Positions 1-11,119 of a stretch of DNA of 64,000 nucleotides are shown piece after piece. The notes under the pieces are model-generated. The model was given only the letters and a program-made list of their open reading frames with translations. It made no database searches and was not told the origin of the DNA. The stretch comes from Andrena cerasifolii (Eukaryota > Arthropoda > Insecta > Hymenoptera > Andrenidae). The translations under genes were made by a program, and so were the position numbers. Each line of letters starts with the position of its first letter. The first letter of the stretch is position 1. The stretch covers positions 6,386,001 to 6,450,000 of the forward strand of contig NC_135124.1 of NCBI RefSeq assembly GCF_050908995.1. The letters are read 5' to 3'.

Positions 1-856
1 TGCTCCCTTTCACAAGAACCGAATTCCATTCAATCTTTCAGTGAATTGCTCCCAACATCGCTGGAAACGGAGCCTGCGGATGGCGTTCGTACGCGAGTGG
101 ACGATTTTTTTAGCCGCCGAGCCGATCGTGACGCGAAGGAAGCACGTCGCGAGATCGGCTGCGAGATTCAGAGTGACCTAAAGCCAGAGAGCAAGGGTGA
201 TAACTTTCGTGCGAAGGAGCCGACAAAGCAGCTTATATGGCAACTTACAGCGGCAACTCGTTTCGCCAAAGCGGTTTTCTATCCCGCGCTATTCGCTCCC
301 ATAGAATACAGAAGGACAGCCGAGGCCTGTCGGCTATATTAGTGTACCGCTTGTACAAACAGGCTGAAGTTGGAAGTGAACGAGTGAAGGAGACGGCGAG
401 AGGCGGGAGACCACGAAGCGAGAGAAAACCAGCACTGACACAGGGTGCATTGAACGAGAACCTATCAAACTTCTAATCAAATGGACGGAAAATCGATTCC
501 ATTACGGATTCCAGATGCACTTTCTTCGAGAACCAATGAATAGCTTGATGGCAAGAGATTTACGTTAAGGTGCCTCTGAAACTTTCTATTAATAAAGGGT
601 TGACACATCTCCTCTGGGCCCATCGACTTTAAAAAGAAACTTCATCCGCCATCCTCGCGTATACGTGAGATTTCGATTTGGATCTCTTAGAGGACATGCA
701 CCTAATAATTCTATATTACTTCATGTTCAAAACGGATGAAACTACGCCACTGGAAGATCCCTATTTTATTTAGCTTCAATACGCAATGAATATTTCACTA
801 AAACAGGTACCTCGATGGCAGGTCTGAGTTTGCTCTAAAATTTTTTTATAAATGCA
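1..856. other. No supported gene; left-edge DNA
   Basis: The first 480 bases are richer in G+C and carry short open frames with no recognisable domain or splice pattern. The rest is A+T-rich. The minus-strand gene whose exons begin at 1966 should have its next exon here or beyond the edge, but I could not identify one. Confidence 0.5.
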
Positions 857-1586
857 TTAAGGGGAGGTTCCGGTCTAAATGTCGATTTTTTTTATTTCAT
901 TTTTCGAATGCTCAATCTTTTAGGAATACGTGTTTAAAAGGGTTTGTTGAAATTCGTAAAATTCACGAAGTTATAGGCATTTGAGTAGTGGCAAATGCAT
1001 GGGCAACAACCGCCCACGTAAAACTTTAAACGCGTTTTTCTCGAAACAGTGTTCTCAAAATCGATGGGACCTGTATCTCCAAAAATTATTATCCGATTCG
1101 ACTGAAATTTTTTTTATTTTGAAGAATATACTTCTGGCTAGGGGGGAAACCAGCACAAATTACAAAAATTACATTTTTTTTAGAAAATAATTACACTTGA
1201 AGTTTGAAATCACTTTTTTCCTATATTTTTCATCCTTTCAACGTCTATAAAAAATATAAATTTTCAATTTTTTGGAATTTTTCTGGTTTCCCCTCTATCC
1301 AGATGTATATTCTTCAAAATAAAAAAAGTTTCAGTCGAAGCGGATAATAACTTTTGGAAATACAGATCCCACCGATTTGGATGATTTTATTGACGCCTTG
1401 ACTTTAACGACTCCCCAGTGCCGTCTGCAATGATTAATTACAAAACAAAAATTATATTTCAATAATTTAAGACATCCTTAATACAATGCAAAAAGTCCCA
1501 TTAAATTATATATAGTAGTTTTCCTGTAATTAATTCCCAAAGATCACCTATTTTTATGGGCTCTAGACCCCAGAACCTCCCCTTAA
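857..1586. mobile_element. TTAA-bounded foldback element, family A copy 1 (full length)
   Basis: The left end reads TTAAGGGGAGGTTCCGG and the right end is its inverted counterpart (CCAGAACCTCCCCTTAA). Both ends sit on TTAA, the target and duplication of piggyBac-type transposons. The arms pair far inward: the stretch around 1047-1140 (clamp of a spontaneous hairpin) reappears inverted around 1285-1380. There is no transposase ORF, so it is non-autonomous. A second copy lies at 54059-54703. It sits in the presumed intron downstream of the minus-strand exon 1966-2466. The superfamily call rests only on the TTAA ends. Confidence 0.85.
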
Positions 1587-1965
1587 GGTACTCCCCTGTC
1601 CACCGACATTGAAAACAATCCTTTTTAACACTTCATCTGCCACCCTTGCATCTACATAAAGAATCACTTGAATTTCATTGTTCGCCACCGATAAAGCGTA
1701 TTCTTTTTCCAAGACCCAGTTAAAAGTTAAAAGGCTTTAAAAAATCAACGAACAGTTAAATAAATAAAATTTAAAAAATATAAACAACTTGCACGTGTGC
1801 TCCAAAACGTGGAGCAGATCAAATATTAACTATCTCTCAGCATTACACGCGTGGAAACGTGGTTGCACGTCCCTACTAATTGAATGCAATCGATCATTCA
1901 TAGCTGACAGTATCATGCGATCCCCCAACATCTTCGATCGTGAAACAGAATGGAATATCGCTTAC

Positions 1966-2466
1966 CGCCGAGTTCGTCGTCTGCACAGGCACCTTTGTCC
2001 CCAGTCCAGAGAGCCGTCCGAGACACCTACGCGCGCAATCGGGATCGTTATCCTCGCAAATCGGGCAGCCTACCGTGGAGGAGCCCCCTGCTTCCCTGAG
2101 CACGTGGTTGCTGCTGGTGTTGGTGGTGTAACCTTGGTCCGAGCTGGCGTTCGAGTTAGGCCTGGACTCGTCCGAGCTGTCGAAGGGCTTGATGTTTCGT
2201 GGCCGATGGACGATTCCCACCGGTTCCCATATCTCGCTGGTCGACGAGGCGTAGTAATTGTTTTCCTTGGTCTCGCGGCTCCTCTCGTCGACGACCTTTC
2301 CGTCTCGTGCTACGGTGACCTCCTCCTTCGTCACGATGGACGACTTTACGCTCAAGGATGTCTCGAGACGTACCGGGGCCCTTTGCAAGCATTCCGTGTT
2401 ACCAGGTATCACGGTGGATCTCTCCTCGGCAATCTCGATCGACTCGACGGGGTCGCGTTTCAGATT
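1966..2466 (-). CDS. Internal exon of an unrecognised gene (minus strand)
   Basis: A continuous minus-strand frame of about 167 codons runs from just after an in-frame TAA (2469-2467) to a strong splice donor, where GCG is followed by GTAAGC (intron starts at 1965, phase 0). The encoded stretch is polar and rich in Ser, Thr, Glu and Asn. It contains the segment EEVTVARDGKVVDER and a small Cys cluster (CPICEDNDPDC), which is too short to call a zinc finger. Balanced composition argues that this strand is real, rather than the longer but Arg/Leu-rich frame on the plus strand (1789-2631). The acceptor is uncertain: no good pyrimidine tract plus AG precedes the frame, so the 5' limit could lie anywhere in 2466-2412. 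I recognise no family. Confidence 0.5.
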
Positions 2467-2679
2467 TTAAGATTAATTGCAGATTTTAGGGAACGCTTTT
2501 CAGGGACTTTAGATGGAGATAGTGAGCTTCGGCACTCGCAAACTACTCATGGAAATAGTGGGAGAGTATTCAGTCAACGTAGGTTCCAACATCAAGCTGC
2601 AGCTCGCAAGTTTCTAGAATGTCCCTTCTAGGAATACATGGAGCGTTTAATTTAGTCGCCTCAAAAGAAATTTCTTTGC

Positions 2680-3396
2680 GGGGTGGATAATCCAGTGTAA
2701 CTGCCCGTTTTTCAACACCGTCTTCCGGAATTTATTTAACAAAAACTATAAGTTTATACTAGCTGGCGTTTTGCCTGCATATTAAGGTATGTTAGAAGGA
2801 ATAGTCGGAATTTTTTTTATCTTTTTTATCGCACATATACGTAGATATAGTCGGTAACGCAAACTTCTCCAAAAAATTATTTTCCGTCGAGCGTTGGTGT
2901 GAGAACTGTTCTAGTGATCAAAAATGGAAAAACTATGGTTTGTTTTATTTATTATGTTTGTTGCTATCGTTTGAACTACAGACGCCCCCTAACAATAAAA
3001 ATTTAGAAGAATGACAGCATTTTGAACAAAATGTTCAGTTTTTGCTTATAAATTTAGCTGTTTTCGTTCTGTAGAATTAATTTTATACCAGATGGAAACT
3101 CGTCCGAGGTTCCACCCATAGCGACAAATATAATAAAGAAAATGAACCTTAGTTTTTCCATTTTGGATGACTACATCAGTTCCCACACCAACGCCTGTCG
3201 GAAAAGATTTTTTTTCAAGAAGCTTGCGCCACTGACTATACGTGCGATAAAAAAGTTCAAAAAAATTCCGAGTATTACTTCAAACATACCTTAATATGCA
3301 GGAAAAACGGCAGACACTATAAACTTATAGTTTTAGTTAAATAAATTCCCGAATATGGTGGTGAAAAAAGGGCAGTTACGCTATAGTACCCCCCTA
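2680..3396. mobile_element. Long-armed foldback element, family C (GGGG-ended)
   Basis: Two arms of about 350 bp form a near-complete inverted repeat. GTGTAACTGCCC at 2695-2706 pairs with GGGCAGTTACGC at 3370-3381. Further in, TGCATATTAAGGTATGTTAG at 2777-2796 pairs with AACATACCTTAATATGCA near 3283-3299, and the innermost part is also inverted. The outer edges are GGGG (2680) and CCCCCCTAA (3389-3397), resembling a decayed TTAAGGGG end. There is no coding capacity. It lies between the two exons of the minus-strand gene, so it is probably an intronic insertion. Confidence 0.75.
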
Positions 3397-3670
3397 AAAT
3401 ATTTGTAATTCCCTGATTCGATGAATTGATATATTATAAAAAATAGTAATAAAAATTTGCCTTCAGACATATTTCTTTGCAAGCCTACATTGACTGTTCA
3501 CTATTCCTCTATTCCCCACTAAATCGTTACACCGAGGCTATTGCAACATTTACAAATTTTAAATGAGTAATAAAGGTGGCGATAAAGTTTAAAAAAAAAT
3601 CGACAAATTAGGGAGAGCAGGACAAACTGCTCGACAGTTGGGGCTATCTGAGGAGGATCCACGATGGTAC

Positions 3671-3903
3671 CTTAGTATTCCAGCTTTAACGAGGATCTGA
3701 TTGAGCAGATCGCACGGCGGGACCTGGCCAGTTATCATGGCTTCCCGTATGGCAACGCCATCGGGGCCCTCGAGAGGGATCGGTACACCGTTTATCAGCA
3801 GCACTTCCTCCTCCCTGACGCTGGACTTCTTCTCACAGTCCACCACCTTCACTCCGGGCCCGAGGATCGACTCCACCGTCGACTGGATCTCGTGATCGTC
3901 CAT
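3671..3903 (-). CDS. Probable first coding exon of an unrecognised gene (minus strand)
   Basis: The frame starts at the ATG at 3903-3901 (MDDHEIQSTVESILGPG) and stays open for 77 codons. It has an ordered, coding-like sequence that includes EEEVLLINGVPIPLEGPDG. A donor-like AAG|GTACCA ends it at 3671 in phase 2. The frame runs on into a run of T and a stop near 3590, so the last residues of the raw frame are intronic. Just before the ATG is TTCCCAG|GA, a plausible splice acceptor, so a 5' non-coding exon may lie at higher coordinates. Pairing with exon 1966-2466 is inferred from strand and proximity. A clean phase match was not found, so another exon or a different acceptor may be involved. 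No family recognised. Confidence 0.5.
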
Positions 3904-5316
3904 TCCTGGGAACGTACAGCATGTTGGTACGCGAGTCTATCGCGGCTGATTTATTGGAACCTCGTGCGAAATCGATATGGACGTGGTTGCGGTTCCTTTT
4001 GATGAACCTTTATGTAATAGTTTTTCAACGGCTGCGGGGTCACGCTCTGGCATAGGCATGTTGGCTCTGACGTACCCCTTCGTAGTATGAATAATTGCAT
4101 AACTGCTTTGCGATTGTTTGACGAACGATAAATAATGAAACGCAACGCTAGACAGCATCGTTAACGTGGTTCAATGAACCTGTTCACGTAACAAGGTGTA
4201 CGAAAACCGTGAACTCGACACCTGAGACACCGTTAGCGACGAAAGGAGTTCGGAGATACACTAATGCAATAATTTGCACCTGCCCGTCCTGGTCAAGATA
4301 AGTCACGTCAAAAAACGTTCGAAGGGGATCGAAAAGGGAAATCAGCTGCGGGCTGAATTGAAAAGTAAGATGCAATAAGGATAATCATCCGATCTCGTGG
4401 GCAGATCGTACAGTTCATATCTGTAGGTTTTGATCTCATTCGATTAAATTAATTAAGATTCCACGAAATACAGTACAGCAGGTACCTAATATGTTTTATC
4501 AATTATATACTGTATCATCATATAGCACCTATATATCATGGAGATGGCACCCCCCAAAAAATATTTTCTATAACATTTCTCCCAGGAAATTATTGCATTT
4601 TTACACGATACACTGCTGTATAGTACCTGTACTGATCTGCAGAAAAGATCCTTAAGAGAGCAGAAGCAATGAAATTGAAGTACCAAGTAGACAAAATTTG
4701 GGAGCAATCAGGGGAGCAAATGTAAGTGGAAAATATTCTTTAAAATGTAAGTGGAAAATATTCTTTATAGTGGAGGGAACAATGAATTAGCGATTGGATT
4801 ATGCGGACAGTGTTCATTTTGTACACGTAACGGAGAGGATGCAATTGATACAATTCGCAACGAAGTCACGAGAATCACGAGGCGAGCCAAGAGCTGCAGG
4901 CGATTCGTGAATACTCAGGTAATGTCGGACCAACACCTGCAATCGTGCATCCCACCACCTGAGCCACCTGAACTAACCTGACCTAACGCTACCTGCACGA
5001 GACCAGGTACGCTACGCACCTGCGTTCAGCGTCCGCGTCCAAATACACGATGGAGATTGTTCTGTAATGATTTTCAACGATGTCGACTTTTATCAGAGCC
5101 CCGAATCGTGGCCTGAATGATTCACTGCATCGCCAGAAAGAAGTCACAGCCAATATTTGCATTGAGGTGTTTATTTGAAAGCACTAAGTGAAAGTGTTCA
5201 ATAATGCATGAAGTGGCTTCGTGTGATCATGATGCATGTTGTTTTAAGCGTGTACAGGGAAGTTACAGATGCATCTTATGAATCTTCAACATCGTTTTTC
5301 TCGAACTACTGTGTAC
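3904..5316. other. No supported gene; one 25-bp tandem duplication
   Basis: A minus-strand frame near 4061-3940 (MPMPERDPAAVEK...) looks coding-like over about 40 codons. It cannot be spliced in phase to the exon at 3903, because the intervening gap is only about 55 bp and the donor is poor. Nothing else is supported apart from the duplication at 4718-4767. Confidence 0.4.
4718..4767. repeat. Perfect 25-bp tandem duplication
   Basis: The unit beginning AAATGTAAGTGGAAAATATT occurs twice head to tail with no mismatch, at 4718-4742 and 4743-4767. The identity suggests a recent slippage or repair event. Confidence 0.9.
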
Positions 5317-6040
5317 TAGGGTGGCTCTTATTTTCGACTTCTGAATTTTCTTCGGAGCACCCTCCAGAATAGTTCCGAATAGTTAAAAAAAATCTGTGAA
5401 AAGTTTGAGCTCGATCGGATAACGGGAAAGGGTGCTCCTGGGAACTTAAATATTTAAATCATTATTTAACAGCTCGCGAAGTCGATTTTATATAATAACT
5501 TCCAAGTTATTGAGTGAATCAAAAAATATGTCAAACAAAAGTTGTAGATCCGGGCAAGGAGCATCTTTTATGGTGTATTACTTTTCCTCGTGCGACAAAC
5601 GGTTTTCGAAAAAAGGCCGAAAAACTAAAAAAAAACTTTTTCCTCAAATTTTGAAAATTCAAATGCTTCTAGAACACTTTTTATTTATGAAGGCGAACAA
5701 AAAAATGGAATTATTATTTTCGAGGACTATTTTTTAAACATTTAAGGAGGGACATATACCAAAATATGCGCAAAAGATAAAAAAATTCTTATTTTCAATG
5801 TTTTTGTTTCACATATTTTTTTATTTAATCAATTACTTGGAGGATATTATATAAAATCGACTTCGCGAGCAGTTAAATAATGATTTAAACGTTTGAGGGC
5901 CCAGGGGCACCCTTTCCCGTTATTCGATCGAGCTCAAACTTTACACGGATTTTTTTTTAATTATTTGGAACTATTCTGGAGGGTGCCCCGAAGAAAATCG
6001 TGAAAAAAGTTTTTACCAAGAGTAAATAAGAGCCACCCTA
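5317..6040. mobile_element. TA-bounded foldback element (mariner-like MITE)
   Basis: The ends are TAGGGTGGCTCTTATTT (5317) and its exact inverted partner AAATAAGAGCCACCCTA (ending 6040). Imperfect arms extend about 200 bp inward: GGAGCACCCTCCAGAATAGT at about 5356 pairs with ACTATTCTGGAGGGTGCC at about 5970, and CGCGAAGTCGATTTTATATA at about 5475 pairs near 5850-5870. The flanking dinucleotide is TA, as for Tc1/mariner. There is no transposase. The length is 724 bp. Confidence 0.85.
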
Positions 6041-6170
6041 CCGTCTACAGTTGTCTACTAGAGGAAACTTCGATGATAGAGTTGTGAGAAAGTAGTCGAA
6101 TCAGAGTATGTTCTGACTGAGCTTACAGCTGATATAAGTTATAGTTTTCTAAATCAAATGCAATTATCCA

Positions 6171-6545
6171 GTTTTTAACTGACTTCAAAAGGAGGATGTT
6201 CTCAATTCGTCACGTATATTATAATAATTCTTTCGTTGCTATATGCAGTATGTTCTGGAATTGGTATCGTAATAAATATTTTATAACTGACTTCAAAGGA
6301 AGGTAACTAAAAATTAAAAAATAATAAACAGCCAAAGTAGAAACAAAATTAAATCAGTTTCTAAATCTTTATCAATTATAGTCCATTGACACACTAACAC
6401 CCGGTAATTAGAGCGCGCAAAAATTTAGTGGGACGTCCGGCGTCCACTCGATTTAATTTTATTTCTATTTTGGCACCGACTTAAACACAAAATTATTTTA
6501 TTCTTTTTAACGCATCTTTGAAGTCGGCTTTTTACTTGTTTAAAT
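6171..6545. repeat. Degenerate repeat with ACTTCAAAGG-type inverted motifs
   Basis: AACTGACTTCAAAAGGAGG occurs at about 6176 and AACTGACTTCAAAGGAAGG at about 6285. The inverted form CTTTGAAGTCGGCTTTTTAC lies near 6513-6535. The text after the first motif (ATGTTCTCAATTCGT) resembles, from memory, a repeat common in lepidopteran introns. This is probably an old, broken transposable element; the exact limits are unclear. Confidence 0.4.
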
Positions 6546-9082
6546 AAACTAAGTTTATTATTGCTGTGTCCAAGGCTCTGACCTATCAATTTTATAATTT
6601 CAGTACGAGCCCAAGAAGACTGAATTTTGTTCCTCAAAATGTATCATTAAAAGCAGCTGATCCCTGATTGTGATGTAATTTGATCAGCATACGATTGTGT
6701 TTGTATTCTGATGTAGAAATGCAGGTAGATATCGATTTAATTGGTAGCCCTCGTATCAGATCCAGCAAGTGGGTATTTGAAGAAATGCCTAAATGACCGA
6801 AACGAGGCATAATGGAGTATGCGGTATAAACGTAATTCAGTGCTCATGTAGTTAAATCGCAATGGAACTGCATTATGGTACGTTGTCACGCGCGTCATGC
6901 AATAATTCTTCCTTCTCCTATGCATGGGAAATTGAAGGCTGAATGCTATCAAGATTTTCATTAGTTACGTGAGAATTTTTCCTCCGCTATTAAACCTAAT
7001 CACATCGGTAATTGAAACATTTAGAAAGAAACGCGACTTACGCGAATTAACGAGGCGAATATGCTGCGGTAATTCGTCTAATAACCTTCATTATGATATT
7101 AATGTGCCAGGATGTTGGGTGATAAAAGTGTTGCTACCGCGAGCTCAATTTTTTTTTACCATCGTTGGTAAATTGGAATATGGAAAATTAAAGTGTACGA
7201 AGCAGAGCCACTACTCTTCTCTAGACACGTTTTCTAAAACGTGGTACCATTTTTCGTAATTTGATTTTCAGGTACAATCACTTAAACTCTGACTTTTCTC
7301 GAAACACTATTCCAGATTACATTTTTCATAATTGAAATCGTGGAATCAACGGAAATTAAATTAGGTATATCTTACACGATAATTATGTGCCTTTGCACGG
7401 CGTTTCTTAACACTGTATACCTTGACAGTTAAAAAGAATGTAAATATTGATGGAATCTAAACTTTCTTTAAATACATTATTTATTCTAGATATTAATATC
7501 AAATGAACAACAATATTACTCCTCGAATCCAAACCACTATCTTCTGCCACTATTTCTGTCAATCAGTACTAATTTAAGTAACCCCGAAACAATAGCAAAA
7601 TCACGAAACGATCGAAAAGCTACATCAGAAGCACAACACTCTCCGTGTAAAAACACAAGTAAATTCATCGCTGCAGAAAGCCTCCCCCCGAAAGAAACAT
7701 ATTTCCTTGATGCATTCAGGGCATTCCCACAATTTATGTTATCCCGATATAAATTCCCTTCCTTTCCTGGAATATTCCTCCTTTTAATCCCCGTACACGA
7801 AGAATTCCGCGGAGAAAAAGGTCAGAGCAGAGTCGCATATTTCCTTCAGCATAAATAATGCGACTCGTCGCCGTTCTCCATCCCCCATCGCTACCTCGGA
7901 GGTGTAAATCAACGACGCTGGATTGGGTGCATCAGCTCGTGTGCGTGCACCCAGCTAAGTATTGTACATTCAAGCAGAATGCATTCTTCGCCCCCAACTT
8001 CATTCGCGACGGAGGTCAGAGGCAAAGTTCTCGATTTATCTCGCAGGAATCTTGACGGTTGTGATGGAAATGCGTCGTGTCTATTGCCACGCTCGGGCAT
8101 GAATAATGCAGCGCGGTGTGGGGCACAACTGCGCTTTCGTTTCATCTTCGAAAGAACGTTTGACGATGCATGTACTACAAATCGCTCGACAAACGCTGCA
8201 GAATGGTAGCTAGAAAACTGGCGCATGGTTGCAGCGAGAATTCTGAATTATCTGCTGGCTTATTTGGCAAATATCACTCGCAGAGCCGTTCAGTTCAGTT
8301 GCCGGACCAACATCTCTGATTAAATTGCCTATTCTTGCTGCAAAGGATATCGGAATTCCCACCCCCTCGACTATCCTCATCTTAACGAAGAGTTTCAGCT
8401 CACCTGACAGAAAGCTTCCAAGATAAACAGCTACGAGTTTAGTCATTTCGATTGCAATCCCTTACTGACATCGCAGCTCGCAAATTTGTTCGTATTACTC
8501 GAAATGGCAAATGGCTCCACGAATTCTTCGCAATCGTCTCGATCCTGACGTACAGCCGCTCTATTTTTAGCCGTAACAAGACGACCATGGCAGAACCTCG
8601 GATGAGGAAGAAGATACGAAGAAGTGGCGTGGAAGTCGCTGGGAAGGCAAAGTGCGTCTGGCAGCGCCGGGGCAGGAGGGCTAATTAATTGCCAGCGTGC
8701 TAATTAAGGGCGCGAAAGCAAGTGTCGTGGCGCTCTATTTGCGTGGCTGGCGGAGGGAGCAGAAGCCTAGAGGCCAAGCTGTTTCAAACTGTTTGCGACC
8801 TTCCAAGTTCAAACGACTTCCATTCAGTCTCATTAATCCCTAATCTCATCGCTTTTACGCCTACGAAACGGAGCTCGGATCTTTGGACTATCGCGTGAAA
8901 TTCAGCTATTTTTCCCTCGAAAAGAATTTATCCACAAGGGTTAATCTGTCATCATTAAAATGAAGAAAAAAAACAGCTTTGTGTGATTGATAGTTATCGA
9001 GATAAACATTCGTTTACAGCAAAAATTACAAAATTTTATGTATTTATTACTTGGACTAATTCGAAATTAGGAAAGTGATGAT
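6546..9082. other. No supported gene
   Basis: There are only short frames with no domain, conserved motif or matching splice sites. The GC-richer stretch 7850-8790 holds overlapping frames on both strands that look like chance ORFs. Nothing else was seen. Confidence 0.5.
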
Positions 9083-9788
9083 TTAAGGAGTAACAGCCCC
9101 CGAAATTTAGGATTTTTTAAAAAAAAAACTATTGTTAATGTTACGTTAAAGTTTTTTGGGATATAAGGAGGCATCTTTAAACTTGCAGAATATATTTTTT
9201 TTATGTCGATTCTTCTTATTAGTTATTAATTATTGTGGAATCTCTTCGACGATGTTGGCCGCAGGTGTAGCACCTGCCACAGTCATCAGATTGCGAAAAG
9301 AAGAAGATTTTCTTAAAGTTAAATAATTTACGCTGGGATTGGATCTAAAATTTTAATTTTAGTTTTTATTTATAATACTTTTTTCGTCGATATAAAGAAT
9401 AATATGAAAAATTTGTCTAAGGAAAGAACTTACTTTTTCTTTCAAACGGTATAACTCTATTAATTTTTCATTATTTTTCTTAAAAGTGGACCAATCCCAG
9501 CGTAAACTATCTAACTCTAAGAAACTTCTATTTATTCTGCAATCAGATGACTGTGATAGGTACTACACATTCCCCCAACAGGAGTTACATCGTCGAAGGG
9601 GTGGACAAGATTCCGCAATAATTAATAAATAATACGAAGGATCGACATAAAAAAAAATATTTTCTGCAAGTTTAAAGATGCCTCCTTATATCCCAAAAGA
9701 ATTTAATCCAATATGATCAACAGTTTTTTCAAAAAAAATTCTTAAACACCAGGTACTTTTGGAGCTGTTAGACGAGAATCCCCCTTAT
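9083..9788. mobile_element. TTAA-bounded foldback element, family B copy 1 (longest)
   Basis: The left arm starts TTAAGGAGTAACAGCCCCCG. The right arm ends GACGAGAATCCCCCTTAT (TTAA with one change). The arms share blocks in inverted order: GGGATATAAGGAGGCATCTT near 9159 pairs with GATGCCTCCTTATATCCC near 9677, and TTTACGCTGGGATTGG near 9329 pairs with CCAATCCCAGCGTAAA near 9491. It has no coding capacity. Copies or parts of the family lie at 10884, 28057 and 47146. Confidence 0.85.
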
Positions 9789-9845
9789 ACCCAATTTCAA
9801 TATTTCAAAAATTTATAGCTCTGCAAAATAGTTTGAATGTTCAAA

Positions 9846-9869
9846 AGAGAGAGAGAGAGAGAGGGAGAG
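9846..9869. repeat. (GA)n microsatellite
   Basis: A run of alternating G and A with one GGG interruption. Confidence 0.85.
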
Positions 9870-10883
9870 TGAAATCTATGCTTCTTGCAACGCAATGCAT
9901 TTCACGAAACACGTGTTATCCAGCGTGGCAACTCGTGGCGTCTAATTTCCACACAATCACGACTCGTGTTTTCTTTATCTGGTCGAATCTGGCGCCAGAT
10001 TTTCATCCACGCGCGTTTAATTTTCACTTTTATGGCATGACGGCGCAACGGGGGTTCCAATGGGCGACTTTCGTTCCTGGTGGTAAGAAGTATACGGAAA
10101 ATCGCAGGACGAACTCAGATTCGCGCGGTTACATTCCCTTCCTCCCCCCCCCCTGCCTTAATTAGTTCGCGGGAATCCAATTAATTCCCAAGAAGCACTG
10201 GTTTCTCGACAGAACGAGAGTGCATCGAGTTCGAGGTGTTTCGCGTGTCGAAAAAGCGCCAACGCTCCTGTTTACAGTTTTAAATTAAAACTTTTAATTG
10301 AGTCATTTATCGGAACTCGCGAATTATCGCCCACTTTATTTACGCAGGGATTAATGCTACTCTACGGGACTCCTGCTGCACCGTTACGCTCTTCGCAACG
10401 ATGCTTCTCGACTCATTACCACGCTGAACATAATTTCTGTTCCAATCAAATTTGCCACTCCATTTGACAAATTTATTTGTCTGAAATGATTGGATGCTTC
10501 GCCAGTGGAATTGCAATTCTGGCGAGCGATTCGAACCCCGAGCGATGCTCAAAGAATGCAATTAAGTTCCTTCCTCATTTCTTTCTGCATATTAAGTGAC
10601 GTGTGACTGCGAACTCAGTTCTACGTGGATTATAAGCCACCGGGGTTAGGCGAATTTCTTTTAAAAAATTTATAGAGGGGAGTATTAATAAAAACTTGAA
10701 GTTTATAAGCACTTGTTCGTGCTGCACTTTCTACGCAATCGCACAGTAGCGAAGAATAGCGTGAATTATGAAAACTGTCGACAGTAATTAAATATAAACC
10801 AGCGTTAATCGAAATGCCCCGTGACGTAAACAGTACGAGTGATCAAACAAACGAATAAATTCTGAAACGTAGGTACACGCGTG
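9870..10883. other. No supported gene
   Basis: The stretch contains a C10 run (about 10144-10153) and short frames only. A sequence resembling a Pol III B box at about 10527-10537 (minus strand) has no surrounding cloverleaf. Confidence 0.5.
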
Positions 10884-11119
10884 TATCTAACTTTAAGAAA
10901 CTTCTATTTTTTTGCAATCAGATGACTGTGATAAAGTGCTACACATCCCGCCAACACGAGTTAATAAGAAGGATCGACATAAAAAACAATTCTACAAGTT
11001 TAAAAATGCCTTCTTATATTCTAAAAAAATTGAATCCAATATGACCAGCAGTTTTTTTAAAAAAAAAATCTTAAATATCAGTTGCTTTTCGGGGCTCTTA
11101 GACGAGAATCTCCCCTTAA
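10884..11119. mobile_element. Family B element, right-half fragment (copy 2)
   Basis: It matches the right arm of the 9083-9788 element, from CTAACT(T/C)TAAGAAACTTCT through GACGAGAATCTCCCCTTAA, with TTAA intact at 11116-11119. The left arm is missing, and about 40 bases found in other copies (the segment around TCGAAGAGGTGGACAAG) are deleted. Confidence 0.8.

Noticed and set aside
1789..2631. 280-codon plus-strand open frame
   Set aside because: Arg-, Leu- and Gly-rich composition typical of an antisense shadow. The opposite strand has a more protein-like sequence ending in a strong splice donor.
3937..4158. Coding-like minus frame as an upstream exon of the gene at 3903
   Set aside because: The only possible intron would be about 55 bp with a weak GTTCCA donor, and the phases give an early stop.
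4970..5010. CCTAA-like units resembling insect telomere repeats
   Set aside because: Only two or three imperfect units in an otherwise ordinary sequence.
10520..10545. B-box-like GGTTCGAATC on the minus strand (possible tRNA)
   Set aside because: The flanking T stem does not pair and no acceptor, D or anticodon arms can be drawn.
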